Shown here: piece by piece, positions 1-9,700 of the stretch
How positions within the stretch are numbered: position 1 is the stretch's first letter
How the letters are laid out: every line of letters starts with the position of its first letter
DNA from: Aurantimicrobium minutum
GTDB taxonomy: Bacteria; Actinomycetota; Actinomycetes; Actinomycetales; Microbacteriaceae
Assembly (NCBI RefSeq): GCF_029892845.1
Contig: NZ_JARXVT010000006.1
Span: 25,870 to 89,869 of the forward strand
DNA length: 64,000 nucleotides
Reading direction: 5' to 3'
Notes under the pieces: generated by a model
Databases searched by the model: none
The model's input: only the letters and a program-made list of their open reading frames with translations
What the model was told of the DNA's origin: nothing
Position numbers and translations under genes: made by a program

Positions 1-543
1 CTCGCCACGCTGACTCCCAGCGAGTATGCCCAGTTCCGCGACAAGCTCGGTAACTCCAGTGGCTTTCAGTCTTACCAATACCGAGCTATCGAGTTCATGC
101 TGGGCAACAAGAATGAGAAGATGATCCACGTCTTTGACGCAGATCCTGTTGCGCAAGAACTTCTGGTTACTGCACTGAACTCCCCCAGCATCTATGACGA
201 GTTCCTGCGTTACCTCTCCCGCAAGGGATACAACGTTCCTGCCTCCATCTTGGAGCGCGATGTGACCAAAGCATGGACGTTCTCTGAAGAGCTCATGCCG
301 GTCTTTATTGAGATTTACAACAACCACGACGAGCACTGGGAAGCCTACGAGAGCTGTGAAGAGCTCGTCGACTTGGAAGAGAACTTCCAGTTCTGGCGCT
401 TCCGTCATCTGCGCACCGTGCAACGCATCATCGGTATGAAGATGGGGACCGGCGGATCGTCTGGTGCACCCTTCTTACAGAAGGCGCTTGAGCTCACCTT
501 CTTCCCTGAACTCTTTGCCGTGCGCACCGAGATTGGCAAGTAG
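1..543 (+). CDS. kynA: Tryptophan 2,3-dioxygenase, C-terminal part (5' end outside window)
   Basis: Heme enzyme that opens the indole ring of L-tryptophan to N-formylkynurenine, the first step of the kynurenine route. The reading frame is open from base 1, so the start lies upstream and about 180 C-terminal residues are visible. Family signatures seen are SGFQSYQYR near the left edge, [12 protein letters not shown] (containing the expected proximal heme-ligand histidine) and GTGGSSG, which in this family contacts substrate. The stop is followed 9 bp later by an amidohydrolase gene and then by kynureninase, so the three probably form one operon. The family call is secure; only the N-terminus is missing. 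Confidence 0.95.
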   Translation, partial: LATLTPSEYAQFRDKLGNSSGFQSYQYRAIEFMLGNKNEKMIHVFDADPVAQELLVTALNSPSIYDEFLRYLSRKGYNVPASILERDVTKAWTFSEELMPVFIEIYNNHDEHWEAYESCEELVDLEENFQFWRFRHLRTVQRIIGMKMGTGGSSGAPFLQKALELTFFPELFAVRTEIGK

Positions 544-552
544 TTCTCCTTC

Positions 553-1515
553 ATGAGCTCCGAAGTTCAGAAACCTGGCAACCCCTATGGGGTTGGGGTT
601 TCTGTGCGCCTGTCATCCGGCGAGCGCGGAACACTGTTCCCGCTCTTTGGTGATGCCCATGTGCACCTCGGACTCGTTGAGCCGGAAGGCCTCGCCTCTG
701 GCGGCATCGGTCGTGTTCTGGATTTGGGGTGGTCCATTCCTGAACAGAAACAATGGGCGTCCGGAAGTATCCCTGGGTTAGACGTGGAATATGCAGGAAA
801 CTTCCTTGCGGCTCCCGGCGGCTACCCTTCTGATCGTTCCTGGGCACCGACGGATGCCACAGTCTTTGTTGAGAACAGCGCAGACGCTGTGGCTGACCAG
901 GTTGTTGCCGGCGTGAAAGCAATCAAGATCACTCTCAACGCTGACGCAGGCCCCGTGCATTCTGACGAGGTACTTTCCCAGCTGGTGAGTTCAACGCTAG
1001 AGACCGGTCGCTTCCCCGTGATTCATGCCGAGGGTGCCGGGCAAGCTGAAAGAGCTATCCGCTCTGGTCTAGTCGTTCTGGCTCACACTCCGTTTACTGA
1101 GGTTCTCTCGGATGAACTCATTGAATATGCGGCTCTTCACAACCTGGGTTGGATGAGCACCCTCGATATTCATGGTTATGGCGACTACGGCACTGACTTT
1201 GATGTGGCCTGCGCCAATCTACGTAGATTTGCTGCTGCAGGTGGAACAGTGTTTTATGGCACGGACATGGGTAATGGGCCGTTGCCTCTGGGCATCAATG
1301 TTCGTGAGCTCACTGCCCTGCAGGAGTGTGGGCTCTCCCCTGCACAAGTTGTGGAGTCCATCACCGCGTGGTGGGATCACCAGCCACAACTGCTGGGTGG
1401 TTTCTCTCCATGCCGAATGAGTTTTATCTCTGAGATGTCAGACAACAACTGTGCAGATTTCAGCACGTGGCTAGCTTCTGCGCGTATCGTCGAAAACACT
1501 GAAGTGGAGTCATGA
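553..1515 (+). CDS. Metal-dependent amidohydrolase, candidate kynurenine formamidase
   Basis: A 320-residue amidohydrolase-superfamily protein. A full set of likely metal and catalytic residues is visible: H36 and H38 in DAHVH, K125 in KAIKIT, H158 in VIHAEG, H178 in LAHTPF and D238 in YGTDMG. It lies between tryptophan dioxygenase (9 bp gap) and kynureninase (4-bp ATGA overlap), exactly where an N-formylkynurenine formamidase is needed. No KynB-type or alpha/beta-hydrolase formamidase is seen nearby. The substrate is inferred from position only; family members also hydrolyse many other amides and imides. No signal peptide is seen, so it is probably cytoplasmic. Confidence 0.8.
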   Translation: MSSEVQKPGNPYGVGVSVRLSSGERGTLFPLFGDAHVHLGLVEPEGLASGGIGRVLDLGWSIPEQKQWASGSIPGLDVEYAGNFLAAPGGYPSDRSWAPTDATVFVENSADAVADQVVAGVKAIKITLNADAGPVHSDEVLSQLVSSTLETGRFPVIHAEGAGQAERAIRSGLVVLAHTPFTEVLSDELIEYAALHNLGWMSTLDIHGYGDYGTDFDVACANLRRFAAAGGTVFYGTDMGNGPLPLGINVRELTALQECGLSPAQVVESITAWWDHQPQLLGGFSPCRMSFISEMSDNNCADFSTWLASARIVENTEVES

Positions 1516-2762
1516 TGACTAGTTTCCAAACCCGTGCTGCAGAACTTGATGCTGCTGACCCGTTAGCCGCCCACCGTGCCAAGTTCTTTGGCACCGATGA
1601 AGCTACCCAGTCTTCAACACCCGGGATGCCTCTGGCTTACTTCGATGGCAATTCTCTGGGTCGCCCAATGAGTGCCAGCTTTGATCGCATTGCTGCCTTC
1701 CTGCGTCACGACTGGGGAACACGTCTCATTCGCAGCTGGGATGAGCAGTGGTTAGACCTGCCTCTGCAGCTCGGCAACAAGATTGGTTCCTCAGCCCTCG
1801 GTGCCGCACCTGGACAGACCTTTGTCGGCGACTCCACCAGTGTGCTTCTCTACAAGATGGCACGTGCTGCCATTGGTGCGCGTCCCGGTCGCACGGAGAT
1901 TGTGCTGGATACCGACAACTTCCCCACCGACCGCTACCTCCTGGAAGGTATTGCAGACGAGCTCAAGATGACTCTGGTCTGGATCGAAGCAGACACTCAC
2001 TCCGGCGTGACCCCTGAGCAGGTTGCTGCCGTGGTGAACTCCAACACCGCCCTGGTTCTCCTCAGCCACGTTGCCTACCGCTCTGGCTTTATGGCAGATG
2101 CTCCAGCCATCACCAAGATCACTCACGATGCCGGTGCGCTGATTGTCTGGGACCTCAGCCACTCTGTGGGTTCCGTTGTTGTTGAACTAGACAAGTGGAA
2201 CGTCGATATTGCTGTGGGCTGTTCCTACAAGTACCTCTGCGGCGGTCCCGGTGCTCCAGCCTGGGCATACGTGCGCAAGGATTTGCAGACCCAGATTGAA
2301 CAGCCCATCCAAGGCTGGTGGGGCACCAAGAACATGTTCCTCATGGGCCCTGGTTATGACCCTGAGAACGACCTGCGCCGCTTCATCACGGGCACGACTC
2401 CCGTCGTGGGTATGCAGGCCATGATTGACCCTGTTGAACTCATCGGCGAGGTCAGTATCGAAGCAGTTCGTGCGAAGTCATTGCTACTGACCCAATACGT
2501 GATCGACTACACCGACGAGGTTCTCGCACCTCTGGGAGTGACTGTAGCAACGCCTCGCGACCCCGCCCAGCGTGGTGGTCACGTCACCTTGAACCACCCT
2601 CACATGCGAGAAGTCAATGCGCTGTTGTGGAAGGAAGACATCATTCCTGACTACCGTGATCCACACGGTTTGCGCATTGGCCTGTCTCCATTGACAACTT
2701 CTTTCGAAGAAGTCTTCCTCGGCATGGAAAAGGTCAAAGAGACACTGCTCTCACTCGGGTAG
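1512..2762 (+). CDS. kynU: Kynureninase
   Basis: PLP-dependent hydrolase that splits kynurenine to anthranilate and alanine (or 3-hydroxykynurenine to 3-hydroxyanthranilate). The 416 residues have the usual length. YFDGNSLG near the N-terminus, the PLP-contacting DLSHSVGS and the GCSYKYLCGGPG segment are characteristic; K240 in the last one is the expected Schiff-base lysine. The start ATG overlaps the amidohydrolase stop as ATGA, with a second ATG directly after it. No 3-hydroxyanthranilate dioxygenase follows, so within this window the pathway ends at anthranilate. Confidence 0.96.
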   Translation: MMTSFQTRAAELDAADPLAAHRAKFFGTDEATQSSTPGMPLAYFDGNSLGRPMSASFDRIAAFLRHDWGTRLIRSWDEQWLDLPLQLGNKIGSSALGAAPGQTFVGDSTSVLLYKMARAAIGARPGRTEIVLDTDNFPTDRYLLEGIADELKMTLVWIEADTHSGVTPEQVAAVVNSNTALVLLSHVAYRSGFMADAPAITKITHDAGALIVWDLSHSVGSVVVELDKWNVDIAVGCSYKYLCGGPGAPAWAYVRKDLQTQIEQPIQGWWGTKNMFLMGPGYDPENDLRRFITGTTPVVGMQAMIDPVELIGEVSIEAVRAKSLLLTQYVIDYTDEVLAPLGVTVATPRDPAQRGGHVTLNHPHMREVNALLWKEDIIPDYRDPHGLRIGLSPLTTSFEEVFLGMEKVKETLLSLG

Positions 2763-2806
2763 GATTGAGGTATTCCCTTACTCGCGAAACCGCTGGAGTC
2801 GCCCCC

Positions 2807-3055
2807 ATGCCCACCATCGTCGTCGAGGTAATGCCCAAGGCTGAAATTCTTGACCCCCAGGGCAAGGCAGTCGCTGGTGCGCTTACCCGCCTTGGTCACA
2901 ACCAGTTCTCCGGTGTTCGCATCGGCAAGCGCTTCGAGCTCACCGTTGACGGCCCCGTCACTGCTGAGACTCTCGCAGCAGCCAAGACCATCGCAGAGGA
3001 CATCCTCTCGAACTCGGTCATCGAAGATGTCGTCAGCATCTCCGAGGCCAAGTAA
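2807..3055 (+). CDS. purS: Phosphoribosylformylglycinamidine synthase subunit PurS
   Basis: Small subunit (82 residues) of the three-part FGAM synthase, which bridges PurL and the glutaminase PurQ in purine step 4. The fold family is clear from MPTIVVEVMPK at the start and VRIGKRFEL in the middle. The frame stays open to an upstream ATG at 2765, but the ATG at 2807 gives the normal PurS N-terminus and has GGAG upstream. The stop overlaps the purQ start by one base (TAATG), implying translational coupling. Confidence 0.95.
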   Translation: MPTIVVEVMPKAEILDPQGKAVAGALTRLGHNQFSGVRIGKRFELTVDGPVTAETLAAAKTIAEDILSNSVIEDVVSISEAK

Positions 3056-3756
3056 TGCGCGTCGGAGTCATCACCTTCCCCGGCTCACTTGATGAGCGTG
3101 ACGCCCAGCGTGCGGTGAAGCTCGCGGGTGGAACACCTGTTGCTCTCTGGCACGGTGCACACGACCTCGAAGGCGTTGAAGCCATCATTCTTCCCGGTGG
3201 TTTTAGCTACGGCGACTACCTGCGTGCAGGTTCTATTGCCAGCCACGCTCCCATCATGGCTGAGGTCATTGATGCAGCTCACAAGGGCATGCCTGTCCTG
3301 GGTATTTGTAACGGCTTCCAGATGCTTGCTGAAGCTCGCTTGGTTCCTGGCGCTCACGGCCGTAATGACTGTGGCACTTTTGTTCGCCGCGATCAGAAAC
3401 TGATTGTGGAAAACAACAACACCGCGTGGACCACAGACTTTGCCCAGGGTGAAGAGATCATCATTCCGCTGAAAAATGCAGATGGCCGTTTCGTTGCTAA
3501 TGCAGACACCATCAAGCGCATTGAAGACAACGGTCAGGTCACCTTCCGCTACGTCGGCATGAACCCCAACGGTTCACTCGATGACATTGCGGGTGTTTCT
3601 AACGAAGCGGGCAACGTCGTGGGGCTGATGCCTCACCCCGAGCACGCAGTTGAGCCCGGTTTCGGTCCCGACACTGCTCAGGCCATGCGTTCTGGTCTTG
3701 ACGGCCTCAAGTTCTTCACCTCTGTCATTCAGAGCACCATCCTCTCCAAGGCATAA
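3055..3756 (+). CDS. purQ: Phosphoribosylformylglycinamidine synthase subunit PurQ
   Basis: Class I glutamine amidotransferase subunit (233 residues) that supplies ammonia to PurL. Nucleophile C85 lies in LGICNGFQ, and the His/Glu of the triad are in MPHPEHA near the C-terminus. PGGFSYGDYLRAG is the oxyanion-side loop typical of PurQ. It is coupled to purS by a one-base overlap and is 5 bp from the next gene. Length and motifs are as expected. Confidence 0.97.
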   Translation: MRVGVITFPGSLDERDAQRAVKLAGGTPVALWHGAHDLEGVEAIILPGGFSYGDYLRAGSIASHAPIMAEVIDAAHKGMPVLGICNGFQMLAEARLVPGAHGRNDCGTFVRRDQKLIVENNNTAWTTDFAQGEEIIIPLKNADGRFVANADTIKRIEDNGQVTFRYVGMNPNGSLDDIAGVSNEAGNVVGLMPHPEHAVEPGFGPDTAQAMRSGLDGLKFFTSVIQSTILSKA

Positions 3757-3761
3757 GCGCC

Positions 3762-4244
3762 ATGAGCACATCTACCAAGTCAGGTTTCACTCCTCGCAAG
3801 CTCTACTTTGTGCTGGCCATTGCAGAAGCCTGCACCTGGACCTTGCTCATCACCGGGCTGATCCTTCGCGCAACTACAGGCATTGACCAGACCCTGTTCA
3901 CCACCATCGGTGGTCTGCACGGTTTGGTGTTCATTAGCTATGGTGCAACCTCGATCTTGGTTGCATTCAACCAACGTTGGGGTTTCTGGCTGGGTCTACT
4001 CGCGGTGATCACCGCGATACTCCCCTATGCCACTATTCCTTTTGAGCTGGTTCAGGCCAAGCGAGGAGCACTCGAAGGCCCATGGCGTACTAAGGCAACT
4101 GATGACCCACGTGACAAGAAGGCATTGGACCGACTGTTCCGCTGGTTCCTTGCTCGCCCAGTGCTGCTGATCCTCGTCATTGTGATGGCGATTGTTGCCG
4201 TCTTCTCCACCCTGCTCATCCTTGGTCCTCCTGGAGGACGCTAA
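3762..4244 (+). CDS. DUF3817 family membrane protein
   Basis: 160 residues with four hydrophobic segments, three in the N-terminal 90 residues and one at the C-terminus (LLILVIVMAIVAVF). The KLYFVLAIAEACTW start and the GGLHGLVFISYG segment match the DUF3817 family, common in actinobacteria and often found in pur neighbourhoods. Its molecular function is unknown to me. It sits between purQ (5 bp) and purL (51 bp) on the same strand and is probably cotranscribed with them. Confidence 0.8.
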   Translation: MSTSTKSGFTPRKLYFVLAIAEACTWTLLITGLILRATTGIDQTLFTTIGGLHGLVFISYGATSILVAFNQRWGFWLGLLAVITAILPYATIPFELVQAKRGALEGPWRTKATDDPRDKKALDRLFRWFLARPVLLILVIVMAIVAVFSTLLILGPPGGR

Positions 4245-4295
4245 AGCCATGGGCTCACACACTTTCCACATCACCCACAACGAAGGGACCGACGC

Positions 4296-6587
4296 GTGAG
4301 CACCCACGTCGCCGACACCGTAGACAACGCCATCGCAACCCCAGACAAGGTTCAGCCCTATGGCGCCTTGGGACTCAAGGATGACGAGTACGCAGAGATT
4401 CGCAAGATCCTCGGCCGCCGCCCCACCTCAGGTGAGCTGGCGATGTACTCCGTGATGTGGAGTGAGCACTGCTCGTACAAATCTTCAAAGATCTACCTTC
4501 GTCAGTTTGGCCAGAAGGTCAGCGAAAAGATGAAGGAAAAGCTCATGGTTGGCATGGGCGAGAACGCCGGTGTTGTCGACGTCGGCGAGGGCTGGGCTGT
4601 CACCTTCAAGGTGGAGAGCCACAACCACCCCAGCTACATTGAGCCTTTCCAGGGCGCTGCCACCGGTGTGGGTGGAATCGTCCGTGACATCATCTCGATG
4701 GGTGCACGACCCGTTGCTGTGATGGACCAGCTCCGCTTTGGCGCAATCGACCACCCTGACACTCCTCGTGTTCTGCACGGTGTTGTTGGCGGAATCAGCT
4801 TCTACGGCAACTGCCTTGGCCTTCCCAACATTGGTGGCGAGACCTACTTCGACTCCTGCTACCAAGGCAACCCTCTGGTGAACGCACTCTCTGTGGGTGT
4901 GCTCCGCCACGAAGACCTTCACCTGGCTAATGCTTCAGGTGTGGGCAACAAGATTGTTCTGTTCGGGGCGCGCACCGGTGGCGACGGCATCGGTGGCGCA
5001 TCGATCCTCGCGTCGGACTCATTCGACTCCACTGGCCCCACCAAGCGACCTGCTGTCCAGGTGGGTGACCCCTTCGCTGAGAAGGTACTCATTGAGTGCT
5101 GCCTCGAGCTTTACCGCGAAGGCCTGGTTGAAGGTATTCAGGACCTTGGTGCAGCGGGAATCTCTTGCGCCACCAGTGAGCTTGCTTCTAACGGTGACGG
5201 CGGTATGTTCGTTGAGCTCGATCACGTTCTGCTGCGCGACCCCACCCTCACCGCTGAGGAAATCCTCATGTCGGAGAGCCAGGAGCGCATGATGGCTGTG
5301 GTCAAGCCTGAGCTGCTGGATCAGTTCATGGCTGTCGTGAACAAGTGGGATGTGGAAACCAGTGTTCTCGGTGAAGTCACCGACACCGGTCGTCTCGTGA
5401 TCCACCACGGAGGCGAAGAGATCGTGAACGTCGACCCCCGCACCGTCGCAATCGACGGTCCTGTTTATGAGCGTCCCGTGGCATACCCCACCTGGATTGA
5501 TGCTCTGCAGGCAGACTCAGCTGACAAGCTGGCTCGCCCCCAGAGTGGTGCAGAACTCAAGGACCAGTTCCTCTCCCTCGTTGCCAGCCCTAACCTGGCA
5601 GACAAGTCCCTCATCACCACCCAGTATGACTACTTCGTCATGGGTAACACGGCACTCAGCTTCCCTGACGATGCCGGCATGATCCGCGTGGATGAAGAAT
5701 CCGGTCTCGGTTTCGCTATCGCCACCGACGCCAACGGTCGTTACTGCCAGCTTGACCCCTACCAGGGTGCTCGCTTGGCTCTGGCTGAGGCTTACCGCAA
5801 CGTGGCAGTATCAGGTGCTGTTCCTGCAGCGGTCACTGACTGCCTCAACTTCGGTTCTCCTGAGAACCCAGAAGTGATGTGGCAGTTCAAGCGTGCTGTT
5901 GAAGGTCTTGCTGATGGTTGCTTGGAACTCGAGATCCCCGTCACCGGTGGAAACGTCTCCTTCTATAACCAGACCGGTGACGCTCCCATCCACCCCACCC
6001 CTGTTGTGGGCGTGCTGGGTGTTATCGATGACGTTGCTCGTCGCATTCCTTCTTCCTGGCAGGACGAGGGCAACAACATCTACCTCCTCGGCTACACCCG
6101 CACCGAACTTGATGGTTCGGCTTGGGCTGGCACCATTCACAACCACTTAGGTGGCGTTCCTCCCGTTGTTGACTTGGCCCAAGAAAAGGAACTGGCAGAC
6201 CTGCTTCAGGGTGCTGCAATCGAGAGCCTTATTCTTTCTGCTCACGACCTCAGTGATGGTGGTCTGGGACAGGCACTGGCTGAGTCCGTCATGCGCTTTG
6301 GCGTGGGTGCTCGCGTCTGGCTCGATGAAATCATCGAGCGTGACGGCGTAGATGCTGCAACCGCCCTTTTTTCTGAGTCAACCGGTCGCGTCATCGTCTC
6401 TGTTCCTCGCGAAGATGACGTGCGCTTCTTGGGACTCTGCGAAGCTCGCAACTACCCTGTCCTGCGCATCGGTGTTACCGACCAGGGTGGAGAAGATGCC
6501 AAGCTCGACGTTCAGGGCTTATTCGAGGTTTCTGTTGCTGAGATTCGTCAGCGCAGCAACGAGACTCTGCCCAAGTACTTCGGTTAA
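4296..6587 (+). CDS. purL: Phosphoribosylformylglycinamidine synthase subunit PurL (short type)
   Basis: Synthetase subunit of FGAM synthase, converting FGAR to FGAM with ATP and ammonia from PurQ. At 763 residues it is the short form that lacks fused PurS and PurQ domains, fitting the separate genes upstream. Conserved segments seen are [24 protein letters not shown] and [14 protein letters not shown] in the first AIRS-like half and a second half from about residue 430. GTG start at 4296 with AAGGGA upstream. The last 282 bp occur again, diverged, at 12961-13242, so the 3' end of this gene marks the left edge of an inserted block and may itself have come in by recombination. Confidence 0.97.
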   Translation: MSTHVADTVDNAIATPDKVQPYGALGLKDDEYAEIRKILGRRPTSGELAMYSVMWSEHCSYKSSKIYLRQFGQKVSEKMKEKLMVGMGENAGVVDVGEGWAVTFKVESHNHPSYIEPFQGAATGVGGIVRDIISMGARPVAVMDQLRFGAIDHPDTPRVLHGVVGGISFYGNCLGLPNIGGETYFDSCYQGNPLVNALSVGVLRHEDLHLANASGVGNKIVLFGARTGGDGIGGASILASDSFDSTGPTKRPAVQVGDPFAEKVLIECCLELYREGLVEGIQDLGAAGISCATSELASNGDGGMFVELDHVLLRDPTLTAEEILMSESQERMMAVVKPELLDQFMAVVNKWDVETSVLGEVTDTGRLVIHHGGEEIVNVDPRTVAIDGPVYERPVAYPTWIDALQADSADKLARPQSGAELKDQFLSLVASPNLADKSLITTQYDYFVMGNTALSFPDDAGMIRVDEESGLGFAIATDANGRYCQLDPYQGARLALAEAYRNVAVSGAVPAAVTDCLNFGSPENPEVMWQFKRAVEGLADGCLELEIPVTGGNVSFYNQTGDAPIHPTPVVGVLGVIDDVARRIPSSWQDEGNNIYLLGYTRTELDGSAWAGTIHNHLGGVPPVVDLAQEKELADLLQGAAIESLILSAHDLSDGGLGQALAESVMRFGVGARVWLDEIIERDGVDAATALFSESTGRVIVSVPREDDVRFLGLCEARNYPVLRIGVTDQGGEDAKLDVQGLFEVSVAEIRQRSNETLPKYFG
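6306..6587 (+). repeat. Left copy of duplicated purL 3' end
   Basis: Pairs with 12961-13242 as a direct repeat, 6655 bp apart start to start. By hand alignment the copies differ at about 40 of 282 positions with no gaps, mostly at third codon positions. Five residues differ (V/I twice, Q/L, E/D, K/Q). Confidence 0.95.
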
Positions 6588-6616
6588 CTCTTAGATCACT
6601 GAGTTCTCTTGGCATG

Positions 6617-6636
6617 CAGGGTTATCCCTGTGTTTT
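6617..6636 (+). terminator. Possible weak terminator after purL
   Basis: A 5-bp stem with loop TTAT (CAGGG/CCCTG, 6617-6630) is followed by TGTTTT, 30 bp after the purL stop. The stem is short. A further small inverted repeat lies at 6668-6684 (CTAGGA/TCCTAG); nothing else was recognised in the 141-bp gap before the next gene. Confidence 0.35.
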
Positions 6637-6728
6637 GCTGGCGCCTCCACGCACATCCTTAAGGTCTCTAGGACTCGCTCCTAGCCTGAAATCCTGGGCT
6701 TAATGCCCCGGTTTAGGGAGCGTGTTCG

Positions 6729-9700
6729 TTGCGTCGATTGTTCTTAGTTTTCACCGCATTCACACTCGTCATTTTTGGCGGCGTAGTCATGACACCGACG
6801 GCTGCACACGCCACTCCTCCCACCTGTACGTCTACCCCAACGACGTGGGCAGACCTGCAGATTGCAATGATGAACACGGGCACCAGCGCTTCGCCAAACG
6901 TCGTATGCCTTGGGGCAAATCTTGTGGGTCCCGCAGATCAAAATCTGCGGCTCGGACACTTACAGTATGTAGTGCTTGATCTCAGTGGGTACTCGTTAGC
7001 TATTTCGGGTGGGACGGCCGGTGCCGGTATCGACACCAACGTCGATGGTCACCTTACGATTCAAGACTCTAACCCGGGAAGCAATACTTTAACCGCAACC
7101 GGCGGAAATGGCGCAGCAGGGATCGGCGGCGGAAATGGCGGAAATGGCGGAACCATCACCATCAACTCAGGAACCATCATCGCAACCGGCGCACCCAGCG
7201 CAACCAGCGGCGCAGGGATCGGCGGCGGAAATGGCGGAAATGGCGGAATGATCACCATCAACGGTGGCAATATCTCGGTAACAGGAGGGGGTTATGCTGC
7301 TGGAATTGGCGGGGGAAATGGCGGGGGAAATGGCGGAACCATCACCATCAACTCAGGAAACATCACCTCAACTGGCGGATTCGGCGCAGCAGGGGTCGGC
7401 GGGGGTAATGGCGGAAATGGCGGAATGATCACCATCAACGGTGGAACAATCAGCGCTACTGGCGGTAACCTCGGAGCAGGGATCGGCGGCGGGTGGCTGG
7501 GAGATGGCGGAACAATCACCATCAACTCAGGAAACATCACCTCAACTGGCGGATTCGGCGCAGCAGGGGTCGGCGGGGGTAATAGCGGAAATGGCGGAAC
7601 CATCACCATCAACGGTGGAACAATCAGCGCTACTAGCGGTAACAGCGGCGCAGGGATCGGCGGCGGCGGCGGCGGGACAATCACCATCAGTGGTGGAACA
7701 ATCAGCGCTACTGGCGGTTTCAGCGGCGCAGGGATCGGCGGCAGTGCTGGTGAAAATGGCGGAACCATCACCATCAGCGGGGGAACAATCAGCGCTACCG
7801 GCGGTGATTTCGGAGCAGGGATCGGCGGCGGAATTGATGGCGATGGTGGCATCATCGCCATCGGCGGGGGAAATGTTTCCGCAATGGGCGGGTTCTCTGG
7901 GGCTGGAATCGGCGGCGGCGGCGGTAACGGTAACGGCGGCAGCATCACTGTTACCGCTGGAAGCGTCGTTGCCACAGGAGGTGCCGATGCAGCAGGAATC
8001 GGCGGCGGAAATGGCGGAGATGGCGGAAATGTGACCCTTAGTGGTGGACGTATTCAAGCTATTAGGTGGGTGCGTTCATCAGCTGAGATCGGGAGTGGCG
8101 CCGGCGGTTCGCAGGGGGGAAGTCTCACTGTTACCACTGTCAGCCCAATCTCATGGATCAATCTCGATACAAGTGGTACATCTGGACACGCGCCCTCTTC
8201 AACAAGTACGACACCGTCGTCAAGTGCCTCCGCGGCATCGGTAACCAGAACTGAGGGTTACGACTACGTGACTTTTACTTTCAACTACGCGGTGAGCTTC
8301 AATACCGGTGGCGGCAGTAGTGTCATCCAGCAAGATGTGGCATATCGCCAGCGCCCCACCCTACCGGCGCCACCGACACGCGCTGGCTACGCCATGGATA
8401 CCTGGCACACAGATTCAGCTTCTGGACCCACATACAACTTCAGCTCTGGCACGACCATAACCGCGGCAACCACGCTCTATGCCAGCTGGGGCATGCTCGA
8501 TACGACCTGTAGCAGCGAGAACAAACCAACGTCTTGGGCAGAGCTCATCGGGTCGGTTTCGTCGGCAACAAGTAGTAACACTTCGTCTGCAAATCCGAAA
8601 GTGGTCTGCCTCGGGGCTATCATCTCTGTGGCCAACATGCACCTCACTCTGTCCTCCGGCGCATACGTGACGCTTGATTTGAACGGATATTCTCTCTTCG
8701 TCACCGACGCGGATGACAACCACGCCGCAATTGAAAATACGGGGGCCTATCTCACGATTCAGGATTCACATCCCGGTAGCAATGTATTAATTGTTGTTGG
8801 AGGCGCAAACGGTGCTGGGATTGGTGGCGGGAATGGCGCCACCGGGGGTTCCCTCACTATCAACTCCGGAAACGTCACCACCAGAGGCGGTGCTTTTGCC
8901 GCAGGAATCGGCGGCGGAGACGGTGGTATGGGTGGAGCAACCACAATTAACGGTGGGCAGGTAAATGTCATTGCGGGCTATAGCGGGGCAGGAATTGGCG
9001 GCGGCAACGGCGGAGACGGTGGAGCAACCACAATTAACGATGGTGTCATCACCGTAACGGCAGCTTGGTACGGTGCTGGAATTGGTGGCGGTGCAGGCTA
9101 CACCGTATCTGCCAACCGAGGAAACGGTGGTGTGACCACTATTAACGGCGGCGTCACAACTGCCGTGGGAGGTTCTCGCGCCGCTGGAATCGGCGGGGGG
9201 AACAAAGGTCGTGGTGGCATCACCGTAATCAACAATGGGTTTGTTTCTGCAACGGCTGGCGCATATGGTGCCGGTATCGGCGGAGGAGAGAACGGGCGAG
9301 GTGAGTACATCACTATCAATGGCGGAATCGTAAATGCCATGGGTGGTGAATTCGGCGCTGGCATCGGCGATGGTGCCATGCCGAGTGCTGGTTTGATCGC
9401 TCTGGAGATAAACGGGGGTGCCGTTACTGCAACAGGTGGCCCGTATGGAGCTGGAATCGGCTCTGGGTATGCGGCCACAACGTGCGGCAACATTTCGATT
9501 AGTGCTGGAAATGTGACAGCGACCGGTGGCCAGGTTGCGGCTGGAATCGGCGCTGGATTCCTTGGAACCGGCTGTAACGTAACCTTGAGCGGAGGAAAAA
9601 CCCAGGCGATCGCAACGCCAGGTATTGTCTCTGGCGTGCCCGTTAGCGGTGCGGCGATTGGTTCAGGTTACCTACCCCGTTCTTACTCAGACGCTGGAAC

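Noticed and set aside
6648..6720. CACGCACA-like word suggesting a GEMM (c-di-GMP) riboswitch before the repeat protein
   Set aside because: The rest of the GEMM consensus (GGGCAAACC, the GAAA tetraloop side and CGCAAAGCC) is absent.
7292..7975. 227-codon proline-rich frame on the minus strand
   Set aside because: It is the complement of the glycine-rich repeats (GGN read backwards gives NCC, Pro/Ala), without a start context; a shadow.
7100..9600. CRISPR-like repeated DNA
   Set aside because: The repeats are in-frame coding units of varying length without unique spacers of fixed size.
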